A stretch of DNA of 64,000 nt from Propionivibrio dicarboxylicus (GTDB lineage Bacteria; Pseudomonadota; Gammaproteobacteria; Burkholderiales; Rhodocyclaceae). Below are positions 41,768-49,933 of this stretch, piece by piece (position 1 is the first letter of the stretch; every line of letters starts with the position of its first letter). The stretch is from contig NZ_FNCY01000006.1 in the NCBI RefSeq assembly GCF_900099695.1, positions 145,473-209,472 on the forward strand, read 5' to 3'. The notes under the pieces are model-generated. The model saw only the letters and a program-made list of their open reading frames with translations, did not search any database and had not been told where the DNA came from. The position numbers were made by a program, and so were the translations under genes.

Positions 41768-42083
41768 CGAACGCACCGCCCTCGCGGTCATTGCTGCAAT
41801 GACCGCCGTCACCTTCGCGCTGCGCGCGCTGCCCTTCGTCGCGACGCGCTGGCTGCAACGCCACGCCATCGTCCGCCGCCTCGGTCAGTTCCTGCCGCTG
41901 GCGATCATGACCTTGCTGGTCGTCCATGCGGCGGCCGGCGCTGCGCGCGAACACGCCGCCGGTCCCTGGTTCGAACTGGTCTCGATCGCCATCGTCGTCG
42001 TCCTGCAATGGACGCGCCGCAACGCGCTGCTCAGCATCGCCGTCGGCACCGCCGTCTACGTCGCGCTGCGCAATTTCGCCTGA
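41760..42083 (+). CDS. azlD: AzlD family branched-chain amino acid exporter, small subunit
   Basis: 107 residues with four hydrophobic segments and the AzlD hallmark TFALRALPFVA near residue 18. Small partner of AzlC, coupled to it by an 8-base overlap. Its end converges on the solute-binding protein gene, 10 bases away. Confidence 0.9.
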   Translation: MIDERTALAVIAAMTAVTFALRALPFVATRWLQRHAIVRRLGQFLPLAIMTLLVVHAAAGAAREHAAGPWFELVSIAIVVVLQWTRRNALLSIAVGTAVYVALRNFA

Positions 42084-42092
42084 GACCGCCGC

Positions 42093-43160
42093 TCAGCGCG
42101 GCGCCGACAGCGCCGCATCCCAGCGACTGAGGAAAAGCTCGCGCTTCATCTTGTCGAGATAGGTGAGCAGACCGGTGCTGATCACCACCGGTCGCAAGGC
42201 CGAGCCCATCTGGCGCCGCAGTTCGGCGACCGAGTGATCGCCGGCAGGCACATCCTCGCGCACCGAGAACAACCCGACCCGATTGATCATCGCCTGCCCG
42301 CGCTGCGACAGGAGATAGTCGATCCAGCGGCGCGCCGCTTGCGGATGCGGCGCCTGCCGGTTGATGAAGGCGATGCGGCTCAGCACCAGCGTGTAATCCC
42401 TGGGCAGCAGCAGGCCGATGTTCGGATCGACCGCCGCGCGGTTCATCGCGTAGGACAAAAGCACGTTGTAGCCTAGCGCGGCGCGACCGACCGACAGGTG
42501 TTCGAGCATCTCGGCCGTCGACGGTTCGAGGATCACCCCGGTGCGGCCGAACGCGCGGATCAGGTTCCAGAAGGCCACCGGATTGGCTTCCATGTCCTGC
42601 GTATGCAGCAGGTAGCCCAGGCCGGAACCGCGCGGATCGTAGGAAGCGACGCGCAGGCCGCGCTGCGGCGAACGTTCGAGAAAGCGGACGAGTTCGGCGT
42701 GGGTGCGCGGCACCGCGTCGGCCGCCAGGCGTTTCGTGTTGTAGGCGAAGACCACCGGCTCGAAAGTGACGCCGAAAGCTTCGCCCTTCCAGATCGCCCA
42801 GGCCGGCAAGGCCGCCGTCTCGGCCGACTGGTAAGGCGCGGCATAACCGTCGTTGACCAGCTTGAACTGGAGATTCATCGCCGAACTCCAGAGCACGTCG
42901 GCCTGCCGGGCGCTGCCAAATTCGCTGAGAAAACGTTCGTGCAGTTCGCCGGAATTGAGGTCGTGATACTCGACCCGGATATCCGGATGCAGCGCCTGGA
43001 AATCGGCGACCAGCGGTTCGACGACTTGCCGGTCGGTTGCCGCATACAGTACCATCGGCTCCGCCGCGACCGCGCCGGCGACCAGACACAGCGCCGCCAG
43101 CGCGCGCCGCAGCCAGTCGATCATCATGGGCGATTTCATTCCCTGCAGGCCGGTCGTCAT
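42093..43160 (-). CDS. Periplasmic solute-binding protein, Fe3+/iron-type family, orphan
   Basis: 355 residues with a signal peptide ending AGAVAA near residue 33, then a type II binding-protein fold: LYAATDRQVVEPLVADFQAL start, DVLWSSAMNLQFKLVNDGY, FAYNTKRL and YNVLLSYAMNRA. Such proteins bind ferric iron or small anions for ABC importers, yet no permease or ATPase gene is near. It is divergent (80 bases) from a TctDE-like two-component system followed by DcuC, so it may be a periplasmic sensor for that system. Three further in-frame ATGs (43139, 43127, 43124) are possible starts. Confidence 0.85.
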   Translation of the reverse strand: MTTGLQGMKSPMMIDWLRRALAALCLVAGAVAAEPMVLYAATDRQVVEPLVADFQALHPDIRVEYHDLNSGELHERFLSEFGSARQADVLWSSAMNLQFKLVNDGYAAPYQSAETAALPAWAIWKGEAFGVTFEPVVFAYNTKRLAADAVPRTHAELVRFLERSPQRGLRVASYDPRGSGLGYLLHTQDMEANPVAFWNLIRAFGRTGVILEPSTAEMLEHLSVGRAALGYNVLLSYAMNRAAVDPNIGLLLPRDYTLVLSRIAFINRQAPHPQAARRWIDYLLSQRGQAMINRVGLFSVREDVPAGDHSVAELRRQMGSALRPVVISTGLLTYLDKMKRELFLSRWDAALSAPR

Positions 43161-43240
43161 GTCGTATTCTTTGCGTCGAAACCCCGAATCGCCGTCATTC
43201 TAGTCCAAGCTCCCGTCATTGCCGAAAAACCGGACATCCC

Positions 43241-43924
43241 ATGCGCCTCCTGCTCGTTGAAGATCATGCCGAACTCGCCGTCTGGGTCGCCAAGTCGCTG
43301 CGCCAGTCGGGCTTCGTCGTCGACGTCATCGACCGCGGCGACCACGCCGCCACGGCCCTGCTCACGCAAGGCTATGACCTCGCCATCCTCGACCTGTCGC
43401 TGCCCGGCATGGACGGGCTAGAAATCCTGCAACGCATCCGTCATCAGGAACGCACCGCCCAGCTGCCGGTGCTGATCCTGACCGCGCGCGGTACCGCAGA
43501 AGACCGCGTCCGCGGCCTCAACCTCGGCGCCGACGACTACCTGCCGAAGCCCTTCGAACTCTCCGAACTCGAAGCCCGCGTCCGTGCCCTGCTGCGGCGC
43601 AGCCACCAACAGGCGCCAGTCGTCCGTCTCGGCCCGCTGGCGTTCGACACGACGACGCGGATGGTCGCCGTCAACGAGCGCCCGTTGGCGCTGACCAAGC
43701 GCGAACTCGCCGTGCTCGAGGCGCTGCTGGCGCGCAAGGGCAAGCCGGTGACGCGCGACGCGTTGTTCGAAAAGGTCTTCGGTTTCGACGACGACGCCCA
43801 GCCGGAAAGCATCGAACTCTACATCCATCGCCTGCGCAAGAAACTCGACGGCACCGGCGTCGCCGTCACAACGCTGCGCGGCCTCGGTTACCTCGTCTCG
43901 GAAGAAGGCGCCGGTGCGGCCTGA
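43241..43924 (+). CDS. TctD-like OmpR-family response regulator
   Basis: 227 residues: receiver domain with MRLLLVEDHAELA, phosphorylation Asp in AILDLSLPGMDG (residue about 51) and Lys in DYLPKPFELSELEAR; then a winged-helix DNA-binding domain (about 130-220) with ALTKRELAVLEALL and IELYIHRLRKKL. The chosen ATG gives normal length; the frame stays open upstream through the divergent promoter region. The kinase gene starts inside its last codons, ensuring paired production. Confidence 0.95.
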   Translation: MRLLLVEDHAELAVWVAKSLRQSGFVVDVIDRGDHAATALLTQGYDLAILDLSLPGMDGLEILQRIRHQERTAQLPVLILTARGTAEDRVRGLNLGADDYLPKPFELSELEARVRALLRRSHQQAPVVRLGPLAFDTTTRMVAVNERPLALTKRELAVLEALLARKGKPVTRDALFEKVFGFDDDAQPESIELYIHRLRKKLDGTGVAVTTLRGLGYLVSEEGAGAA

Positions 43925-45314
43925 AACCACACCCGCCAGCCTGCGCCAGCGGCTGGCCTGGTGGATGATCCCGGCCTGGGCGGTGATCCTGACGGTCACC
44001 GCCGTCTGGTCGTACAAGAGCGCGATGAGCGCCGTCAACCACGCCTACGACCGGTCGCTCACCACCGCCATCAAGGCGATCGCCGAAAACACCCACGCCA
44101 CCGAAGGGCGGGTCATCGCCGACATTCCCTATTCGGCGATGGACCTCTTCGACGACGAAGTCCAGGAACGCATCTTCTACGCCATCATCGGCGCCGACGG
44201 CAAGCTGCTGACCGGCTACGAGGACCTTGTGCCGCCGCCCCTGCTGCGCCTCTCCGGCGAACCGGCAACAACCGACTCGCGCTTCCGCGACCATGACGTG
44301 CGGCTGGCAGCGATGAAGAAGCGCCTCTTCGATCCGGAACTCGAAAACGGCGACACCGTCACCATCGTCTTCGCCGAAACGATCGAGGCACGCACGCACC
44401 TCGCGCTGCAACTCTTCTTCGGGGGGCTGCGCTGGCAGATCCTGCTGATCGTCTCCTGCGGCGTTCTCATCGTCTTCGCCCTCTCGCGGACGTTCCGGCC
44501 GCTGCTCGCCCTCTGCGAATCGATCCGCAAACGCGACGCCGAGGACCTCACGCCGGTGCCCGAAGGTGGCGTGCCGTCCGAAGTCCTGCCGCTAATCGCG
44601 GCGATCAACGTCCATATCGGCCGGCTCGGCCGCATGCTCGAAGCGCGTCGCCGTTTTCTCGCCGACGCCGCCCACCAGATCCGCACGCCGCTCGCCGTGC
44701 TCGGCGCCCAGGCCGAATACGGCGAACGCCAGGCTGATCCGGAGGAAATGCGCCAGACGCTGTCGAGCATGCGCAACAGCATCCAGAGCACCAAGCGCAT
44801 GGCCAACCAGATGCTGACGCTGGCACGCGCAGAACAGGCCAACGGTCTGATCCAGGAACACAGCCGGATCGACCTCGTCGACCTGGTGCGCGAGGTGACC
44901 GGCGATTTCGCCCTGCTCGCCCTCGACCGCCAGATCGAACTCGCCTTCGAGAACGACACGCCGCGCATCGACTTCGACGGCAGCCCGGTGATGCTGCGCG
45001 AGATGGTCTCCAACCTCGTCGATAACGCCCTGCGCTACACGCCGGCCGGCGGCCACGTCACCGTCATGCTGCGAGGCGATGCCGAGGGCATCGGGTTGCG
45101 CGTCTGCGACGACGGTCCCGGCATCGCGCCGGCCGAACGCGAAGCGGTGTTCAAGCGCTTCTACCGCATCCTCGGCAGCGGCAACAGCGAAGGCAGCGGC
45201 CTCGGTCTCTCGATCGTGCGCGAAGTCTGCCTCGCCCACGGCGGCAGCATCCGCCTCGACGACGGCCCGTCGGGCCGCGGACTCTGCGTCGACATCCGCC
45301 TGAAAGCCGATTGA
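43914..45314 (+). CDS. TctE-like sensor histidine kinase
   Basis: 466 residues from a GTG overlapping the regulator by 11 bases. First membrane helix about 15-40, a periplasmic sensor region of about 125 residues (TctE N-terminal type), second helix about 165-190, HAMP, dimerisation domain with FLADAAHQIRTPLAVLGAQA (phospho-His) and an ATPase domain with DNALRYTPAGG and GSGLGLSIV. TctE kinases usually sense tricarboxylates via a binding protein; the adjacent orphan binding protein and DcuC fit such a role. Confidence 0.93.
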   Translation: MRPETTPASLRQRLAWWMIPAWAVILTVTAVWSYKSAMSAVNHAYDRSLTTAIKAIAENTHATEGRVIADIPYSAMDLFDDEVQERIFYAIIGADGKLLTGYEDLVPPPLLRLSGEPATTDSRFRDHDVRLAAMKKRLFDPELENGDTVTIVFAETIEARTHLALQLFFGGLRWQILLIVSCGVLIVFALSRTFRPLLALCESIRKRDAEDLTPVPEGGVPSEVLPLIAAINVHIGRLGRMLEARRRFLADAAHQIRTPLAVLGAQAEYGERQADPEEMRQTLSSMRNSIQSTKRMANQMLTLARAEQANGLIQEHSRIDLVDLVREVTGDFALLALDRQIELAFENDTPRIDFDGSPVMLREMVSNLVDNALRYTPAGGHVTVMLRGDAEGIGLRVCDDGPGIAPAEREAVFKRFYRILGSGNSEGSGLGLSIVREVCLAHGGSIRLDDGPSGRGLCVDIRLKAD

Positions 45315-45320
45315 AAGCAA

Positions 45321-45342
45321 GACACCGTTTAATGGCGGTGTC
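45321..45342 (+). terminator. Hairpin between kinase and dcuC
   Basis: GACACCG, 8-base loop, CGGTGTC. No T-run follows (GTTCAAAC), so it is a weak terminator or an RNA-stability stem within the 55-base gap. Confidence 0.35.
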
Positions 45343-45369
45343 GTTCAAACACATCCTCAGGAGGGAACC

Positions 45370-46632
45370 ATGCTGATTGTCATCGGCGCGATCGTCGTCG
45401 CCATCACCGTCTATCTGATGGTCAAACAATACGAAACCCGCCTCGTGCTCTTCGGCGCCGGCATGTTCCTGGCACTCTGCGCCGGCGAGCCCATGGCACC
45501 GTTCAAGGCCTTCTCGCACGCCATGCAGGAAAACAAGCTCTTCGAGGCGATCATCGCCGTCATGGGCTTTGCCATGGTGATGAAGCTGACGCAATGCGAC
45601 CAGCATCTCATCCAGTCGCTCGTCAAGCCGCTGCGCAAGGCCGGTCCGCTGCTGATTCCGGGCGCAACGCTGGTGACCTTCTTCATCAACACCTCGATCA
45701 CCAGCTCGGCCGGCTGCTCGGCCGCGGTCGGTTCGATCCTGATCCCGATCATGCTCGCCGCCGGCGTGCACCCGGCCATCGCTGCCGCCGCCATCTACGC
45801 CGGCACCTACGGCGCCATCTTCAACCCCGGCTACGCCCAGGTCGCGCTGGTCGCCGAAGTGGCCAAAGCCTCGAACATGGAAGTCGTCTCGAACCACTTC
45901 ATGACCATGCTTGCCACCGGCATGATCGGCGCTTTCTCGCTGCTCGTCGTCGCGCTGCTGCTCAAGGAAAACAAGGGCTACGTCGTGCCGAGCGACAAGC
46001 AACTGCCGGCCGACTTCAGCGTCCATCCGGTCAAGGCCCTCGTCCCGCTGATTCCGCTCGTGCTCCTGCTGCTCGGCAGCTTCGGCCTCGTCCCGGCGCT
46101 CAAGCAGCTCGCCATCTCCCACGCGATGATCATCGGCGTCTTCGTCGCCTTCGCCGTCACCCGCACCAATCCGCAGAAGATCTCGAAGGAATTCTGGCAC
46201 GGCGCCGGAGACTCCTTCGGCCATGTCTTCGGCATCATCATCTGCGCGCTCGTCTTCGTCTCCGGCTTGAAATCGGTCGGCATGATCCAGGCGATGACCG
46301 ACGCCATGGTGCACACCCCGGCAATCGCCAAGATCAGCGCCACCTTCGGCCCCTTCATCCTCGGCGTTCTGAGCGGTTCCGGCGATGCCGCCGCCGTCGC
46401 CTTCAACCGTGCCGTAACGCCGGAAGCCGCAAAGTTCGGCCTTTCCGCCATCGACATGGGCAGCGCTGCGGCGATTGCCGGCGCGCTCGGCCGCAGCATG
46501 TCGCCGATCGCCGGCGGCATGGTCATCTGCGCCGGATTCGCCGGATGCTCGCCGCTCGAATCGGCCAAGCGCAACGCGCCTGGCATGTTCATCGCCTGCT
46601 GTGTCACCATGTGGATGATGCTCTACAAATAA
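45370..46632 (+). CDS. dcuC: DcuC-family anaerobic C4-dicarboxylate transporter
   Basis: 420 residues with about twelve hydrophobic segments. Family motifs include the TSSAGCSAAVGSILIPIML segment (about residues 116-134), the NPGYAQVALVAEVAK segment (about 155) and SGSGDAAAVAFNRAVTPEA (about 337). DcuC proteins export succinate or exchange C4-dicarboxylates in anaerobic growth. The start has an AGGAGG site. It follows the two-component system and its stop codon is the first base of the 178-bp repeat. Substrate remains inference; other CitMHS/DcuC relatives differ. Confidence 0.85.
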   Translation: MLIVIGAIVVAITVYLMVKQYETRLVLFGAGMFLALCAGEPMAPFKAFSHAMQENKLFEAIIAVMGFAMVMKLTQCDQHLIQSLVKPLRKAGPLLIPGATLVTFFINTSITSSAGCSAAVGSILIPIMLAAGVHPAIAAAAIYAGTYGAIFNPGYAQVALVAEVAKASNMEVVSNHFMTMLATGMIGAFSLLVVALLLKENKGYVVPSDKQLPADFSVHPVKALVPLIPLVLLLLGSFGLVPALKQLAISHAMIIGVFVAFAVTRTNPQKISKEFWHGAGDSFGHVFGIIICALVFVSGLKSVGMIQAMTDAMVHTPAIAKISATFGPFILGVLSGSGDAAAVAFNRAVTPEAAKFGLSAIDMGSAAAIAGALGRSMSPIAGGMVICAGFAGCSPLESAKRNAPGMFIACCVTMWMMLYK

Positions 46633-46809
46633 GAGCCTATTTCGGTAGGGATCGTGGGCCGCGCCGGCGGCCCTTCGGGTTGCCGACAGGGGCGGTGTCT
46701 GCGGCGTTGCTCCGCTTGCGCATGGAACAACCATGCGCTGCGCCTCGCGCCTTGCATCCATCCGCCCCTATCGACAACGCGGCCCGCGAGCCCCGCCGAA
46801 ATAGGCTCT
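46632..46809 (+). repeat. 178-bp MITE-like palindromic repeat, copy 1
   Basis: Bounded by AGAGCCTATTTCGG and its inverse CCGAAATAGGCTCT; the outer 32 bases of each end match in inverted orientation at 28 of 32 positions. Inside are a second arm pair (AGGGGCGG / CCGCCCCT) and a central hairpin GCGCATGG-AACAA-CCATGCGC (46718-46738). It begins on the last base of the dcuC stop codon. It has no transposase gene; open frames inside it are chance. Copy 2 is at 59704-59881, about 95% identical and the same length. Confidence 0.88.
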
Positions 46810-46842
46810 AAGCCCCCATTGCCCGATCGAAAAGGAATCACG

Positions 46843-47610
46843 ATGGCCTGGAATCCCGAGCAATACCTGAAGTTTTCGCAACCGCGCTTCCGCCCGGCGC
46901 AGGACCTGCTGGCGCGCGTCACGGCCGACGCACCGCAGACCGTCGTCGATCTCGGCTGCGGTGCCGGTAACGTCACCCAGATGCTGGCCGGTCGCTGGAA
47001 CTCGGCGCGCATCACCGGCATCGACAGTTCGGCGGAGATGATCGCCGAGGCCGCCAAGCTGCCGGGCAATATCGCCTGGCAGGAGCAAAGCATCGCCGCC
47101 TGGCAGGCCGACGCGCCGGTCGATGTGATCTACTCGAACGCCGCGCTGCACTGGCTCGGCGATCACGCGACGCTGTTCCCCCAACTGATGCGGCAACTCG
47201 CGCCCGGCGGCACGCTGGCCGTGCAGATGCCGCGCAACTTCGGCGCGCCCTCGCACACGCTGATCTGGGAAACCGTGGCCGCTCAGGCCTGGAAGGGCGA
47301 TTTCGGTCATATTCCGCGTAATTCGCCGGTGGCCGAACCGCGCTTCTATTACGAATGCATCGCCCCGGCGGCGGCGCGCATCGACATCTGGGAGACCGAG
47401 TACCTGCAGGTACTCGAAGGCAAGGACCCGGTCAAGGAATGGACCAAGGGCACCTGGCTCAAGCAGTTCCTCGATGCGCTCGATCCGGCCGAACGCGCCG
47501 ACTTCGAGGAAGACTATGCCAAGCGCCTGCGCGCGGCCTATCCGACGCTGCCCGACGGTAAGACGCTCTTCCCCTTCCGTCGCCTGTTCATCGTCGCCAC
47601 TCGCGCCTAA
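46843..47610 (+). CDS. tam: Trans-aconitate 2-methyltransferase-like protein
   Basis: 255 residues. A class I SAM methyltransferase with motif I VVDLGCGAGNVTQML (about 33-47), acidic motif II ITGIDSSAEMI and the Tam-specific start MAWNPEQYLKFSQPRFRPAQ and YSNAALHWLGDH segment. Tam methylates trans-aconitate, an inhibitor formed from the citrate-cycle intermediate cis-aconitate. ATG at 46843 has AAGGA. It lies between full and shrunken copies of the repeat. Function by family; the true substrate may differ. Confidence 0.87.
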   Translation: MAWNPEQYLKFSQPRFRPAQDLLARVTADAPQTVVDLGCGAGNVTQMLAGRWNSARITGIDSSAEMIAEAAKLPGNIAWQEQSIAAWQADAPVDVIYSNAALHWLGDHATLFPQLMRQLAPGGTLAVQMPRNFGAPSHTLIWETVAAQAWKGDFGHIPRNSPVAEPRFYYECIAPAAARIDIWETEYLQVLEGKDPVKEWTKGTWLKQFLDALDPAERADFEEDYAKRLRAAYPTLPDGKTLFPFRRLFIVATRA

Positions 47611-47659
47611 CGACTCGGAAATAGCACCGGCACCGGCCTGCAGCGCTGGTGCCGCCTTA

Positions 47660-47728
47660 AGCGCTTATTTCGGTAGAGCTCACGAGCCGCGCCGCCTTGT
47701 TGCGGGAGGCAGCGCAAAAAGAGGCTCT
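47660..47728 (+). repeat. Shrunken third copy of the MITE-like repeat
   Basis: Starts AGCGCTTATTTCGGTAGAG and ends GAGGCTCT, matching the outer ends of the 178-bp repeat, but only 69 bases long: the interior with the central hairpin is deleted. It touches the hemN stop codon, again placing the element at a gene's 3' end. Confidence 0.6.
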
Positions 47729-49124
47729 ATATCACCTTGGAATAACGCTTGTTCTCGCGATCGGCACGCAGACGCCGATCGAAGACCATCGAAATGGCGC
47801 GGATCAGCATCCTTCCCGGCGGCAGCACGACCAGGCGCTCCTCCTCGAGGCGCACCAGGCCGGCCTGAACCATCTCGTCGAGCGCAGCGATCTCGGTGGC
47901 GAAATAGGACTTGAACTCGAGCCCGTGGGCGCGTTCGACCGCCGGGAACGACAACTCGAAGTGGCACATCAGCGACTGGATGATCGAACGCCGGATGATG
48001 TCGTCAGCATCGAGTTCGATGCCTTTGAACACCGGCAGTTTCCCTTCGTCGAGCAGCCCGTAGTACTCGTCGAGCGTCTTGACGTTCTGGTAATAGGTCG
48101 GGCCGACCTTGCTGATCGACGAGATGCCGAAAGCCAGCATGTCGCAGTCCGAATGCGTCGAATAACCCTGGAAATTGCGGTGCAGGCGACGTTCGCGCTG
48201 GGCGACGGCGAGTTCGTCGTCGGGCTTGGCGAAGTGGTCCATGCCGATGAAGACATAGCCGGCCGCGGTCAGCTTGGAAATCGCCAGCGAAAGGATCTGC
48301 AGGCGCTGGTCGGCGCTCGGCATATCGCTTTCGAGGATGCGTCGCTGCGGTTTGAACAAGCTGGGAAGATGCGCGTAGTTGTAGATCGACAGGCGATCCG
48401 GACTCGCCGCCAGGACGCGATCGAGCGTCCGCTCGAAGCCCTCGACGCTCTGCCGTGGCAGGCCGTAGATCAGGTCGAGGCTGATCGACTTGAAGCCGTT
48501 GGCGCGCGCCGCATCGATCACGGCCATCGTCTCGGCTTCGCTCTGGATGCGGTTGATCGCTTCCTGCACGCGCTCGTCGAAATCCTGCACGCCGATGCTC
48601 ATGCGGTTGAAACCGAGTTCGCCGAGCAAGGCGACGGTCGCGTGGTCGACCTTGCGCGGATCGACCTCGATCGAATACTCGCCGCCGTCGACCAACTGGA
48701 AGTGGCGCCGCGTGATCGCCATCAGCTGGCGCATCTCGTCGTGCGACAGGAAGGTCGGCGTACCGCCGCCCCAGTGCAACTGCTCGACGACGTTGTCGCC
48801 GTCGGCGAGGAAGCTCTGCTGCAGCGCGACTTCGCGCGCCAGATAGCGCAGGTACTTGGCCGAACGCCCGTGGTCCTTGGTGATGATCTTGTTGCAGGCA
48901 CAGTAGTAACAGATCGTGCTGCAGAACGGGATGTGAAAATACAGCGACAACTGTTGTCGCGCACCGCCCGAATTGCGGTGCGACAGCCAGTGGCGGCAGA
49001 TGTCGGGATTGAACTGGTCGGCGAAGCGGTCGGCCGTCGGATACGAGGTGTAACGCGGTCCGTTGATGTCGAAACGGCGGATCAGTTGCGGGTCGAAAAC
49101 GACGTGGTCGGTCATGGCAGTCAT
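47727..49124 (-). CDS. hemN: Oxygen-independent coproporphyrinogen III dehydrogenase
   Basis: 465 residues from the ATG at 49124 (a further ATG lies three codons in). Radical-SAM enzyme that decarboxylates coproporphyrinogen III without oxygen. The iron-sulfur site is CSTICYYCAC in HIPFCSTICYYCACN, followed by LHWGGGTPTFLS (SAM site), SIGVQDFDERVQEAINRIQS and the HemN-type C-terminal domain. The length and the CxxxCxxCxC motif indicate true HemN rather than HemW. It indicates anaerobic or microaerobic haem synthesis. Confidence 0.95.
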   Translation of the reverse strand: MTAMTDHVVFDPQLIRRFDINGPRYTSYPTADRFADQFNPDICRHWLSHRNSGGARQQLSLYFHIPFCSTICYYCACNKIITKDHGRSAKYLRYLAREVALQQSFLADGDNVVEQLHWGGGTPTFLSHDEMRQLMAITRRHFQLVDGGEYSIEVDPRKVDHATVALLGELGFNRMSIGVQDFDERVQEAINRIQSEAETMAVIDAARANGFKSISLDLIYGLPRQSVEGFERTLDRVLAASPDRLSIYNYAHLPSLFKPQRRILESDMPSADQRLQILSLAISKLTAAGYVFIGMDHFAKPDDELAVAQRERRLHRNFQGYSTHSDCDMLAFGISSISKVGPTYYQNVKTLDEYYGLLDEGKLPVFKGIELDADDIIRRSIIQSLMCHFELSFPAVERAHGLEFKSYFATEIAALDEMVQAGLVRLEEERLVVLPPGRMLIRAISMVFDRRLRADRENKRYSKVI

Positions 49125-49155
49125 GGCAGCAAGTTTAACCCAGAAGGCATGTCCC

Positions 49156-49788
49156 TCAACGCTTCTCGGCAATCATCAGGAAAACCGGATACTCGCGCAC
49201 CGGCGTGCCCTTGGCAATCGAAAAAACGGTGGAGAAGCGGACTGCGCCAAACCCCGCCGCGACGAGCTGCCGTTCGAGCGCGGCCCGGTCAAACCCGTTG
49301 TGCACCGAAGGATCGTGCGCGTGGAACGAACCATCCTCGGCGTCGAGATCGGCAATGCAAAGCTGTCCGCCGACAGGGAGCGCCTCGGCAAACTGCGCCA
49401 GGATGCCATCGGTATCGGGCACGTGATGCAGCGTCATCAAGGAAAAGATCATGTCGACGCGTTCGCCCGCCAGGGTATCGGCCAAGCCGCCGGCGCCCAC
49501 CTCAAGCAGCCGCGGCTCGAGACCGACCGCGTTCGACCCGGCAATCTTGCGCCGCAACACATCGAGCATTCCCGCCGAGGTGTCGGCCATTACAACAGCA
49601 TCAAAACGGTCGCGCAGCGCGAAGCTCAGCAAGCCCGTCCCGCAGCCAAATTCGAGACCGCGCATGCCAGGCTGCCAACGGGCGCCGGCGTACATCGCCG
49701 CCGCCACCGCCTCGGCCCGCGCCGTCTTCATCGGATCCTCGTCCCAGGTCTCCGCCCGTGCATCGAAACTTGCCGCTTCAGCCACCAT
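49156..49788 (-). CDS. Class I SAM-dependent methyltransferase
   Basis: 210 residues from the ATG at 49788, chosen for its GGAGGAA site; an upstream in-frame ATG at 49809 is possible. Motif I GLEFGCGTGLLSFAL (about 45-59), motif II DAVVMADTSAGMLDVL and the FSLMTLHHVPD segment identify a UbiE/methyltransferase-11 type domain. Substrate unknown. It is 31 bases upstream of hemN on the same strand and may be co-transcribed. Confidence 0.85.
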   Translation of the reverse strand: MVAEAASFDARAETWDEDPMKTARAEAVAAAMYAGARWQPGMRGLEFGCGTGLLSFALRDRFDAVVMADTSAGMLDVLRRKIAGSNAVGLEPRLLEVGAGGLADTLAGERVDMIFSLMTLHHVPDTDGILAQFAEALPVGGQLCIADLDAEDGSFHAHDPSVHNGFDRAALERQLVAAGFGAVRFSTVFSIAKGTPVREYPVFLMIAEKR

Positions 49789-49933
49789 GCTGCCATTCCT
49801 CCGGTTCATTTTCGTTACAAAAAAGACAAAACGCCGCTAACACAGACCCGAAATGGGCGGCGTGGGTTTCATTTGAGCGGCGAATAACGGAAAATATCTC
49901 AGATTACGCCCGAAAGCACTTCCGGACCTCTTG

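Noticed and set aside
45151..46761. 536-codon frame opposite dcuC running into the repeat
   Set aside because: Antisense frame with a start inside the mobile repeat; His/Asp/Arg-rich low-information sequence.
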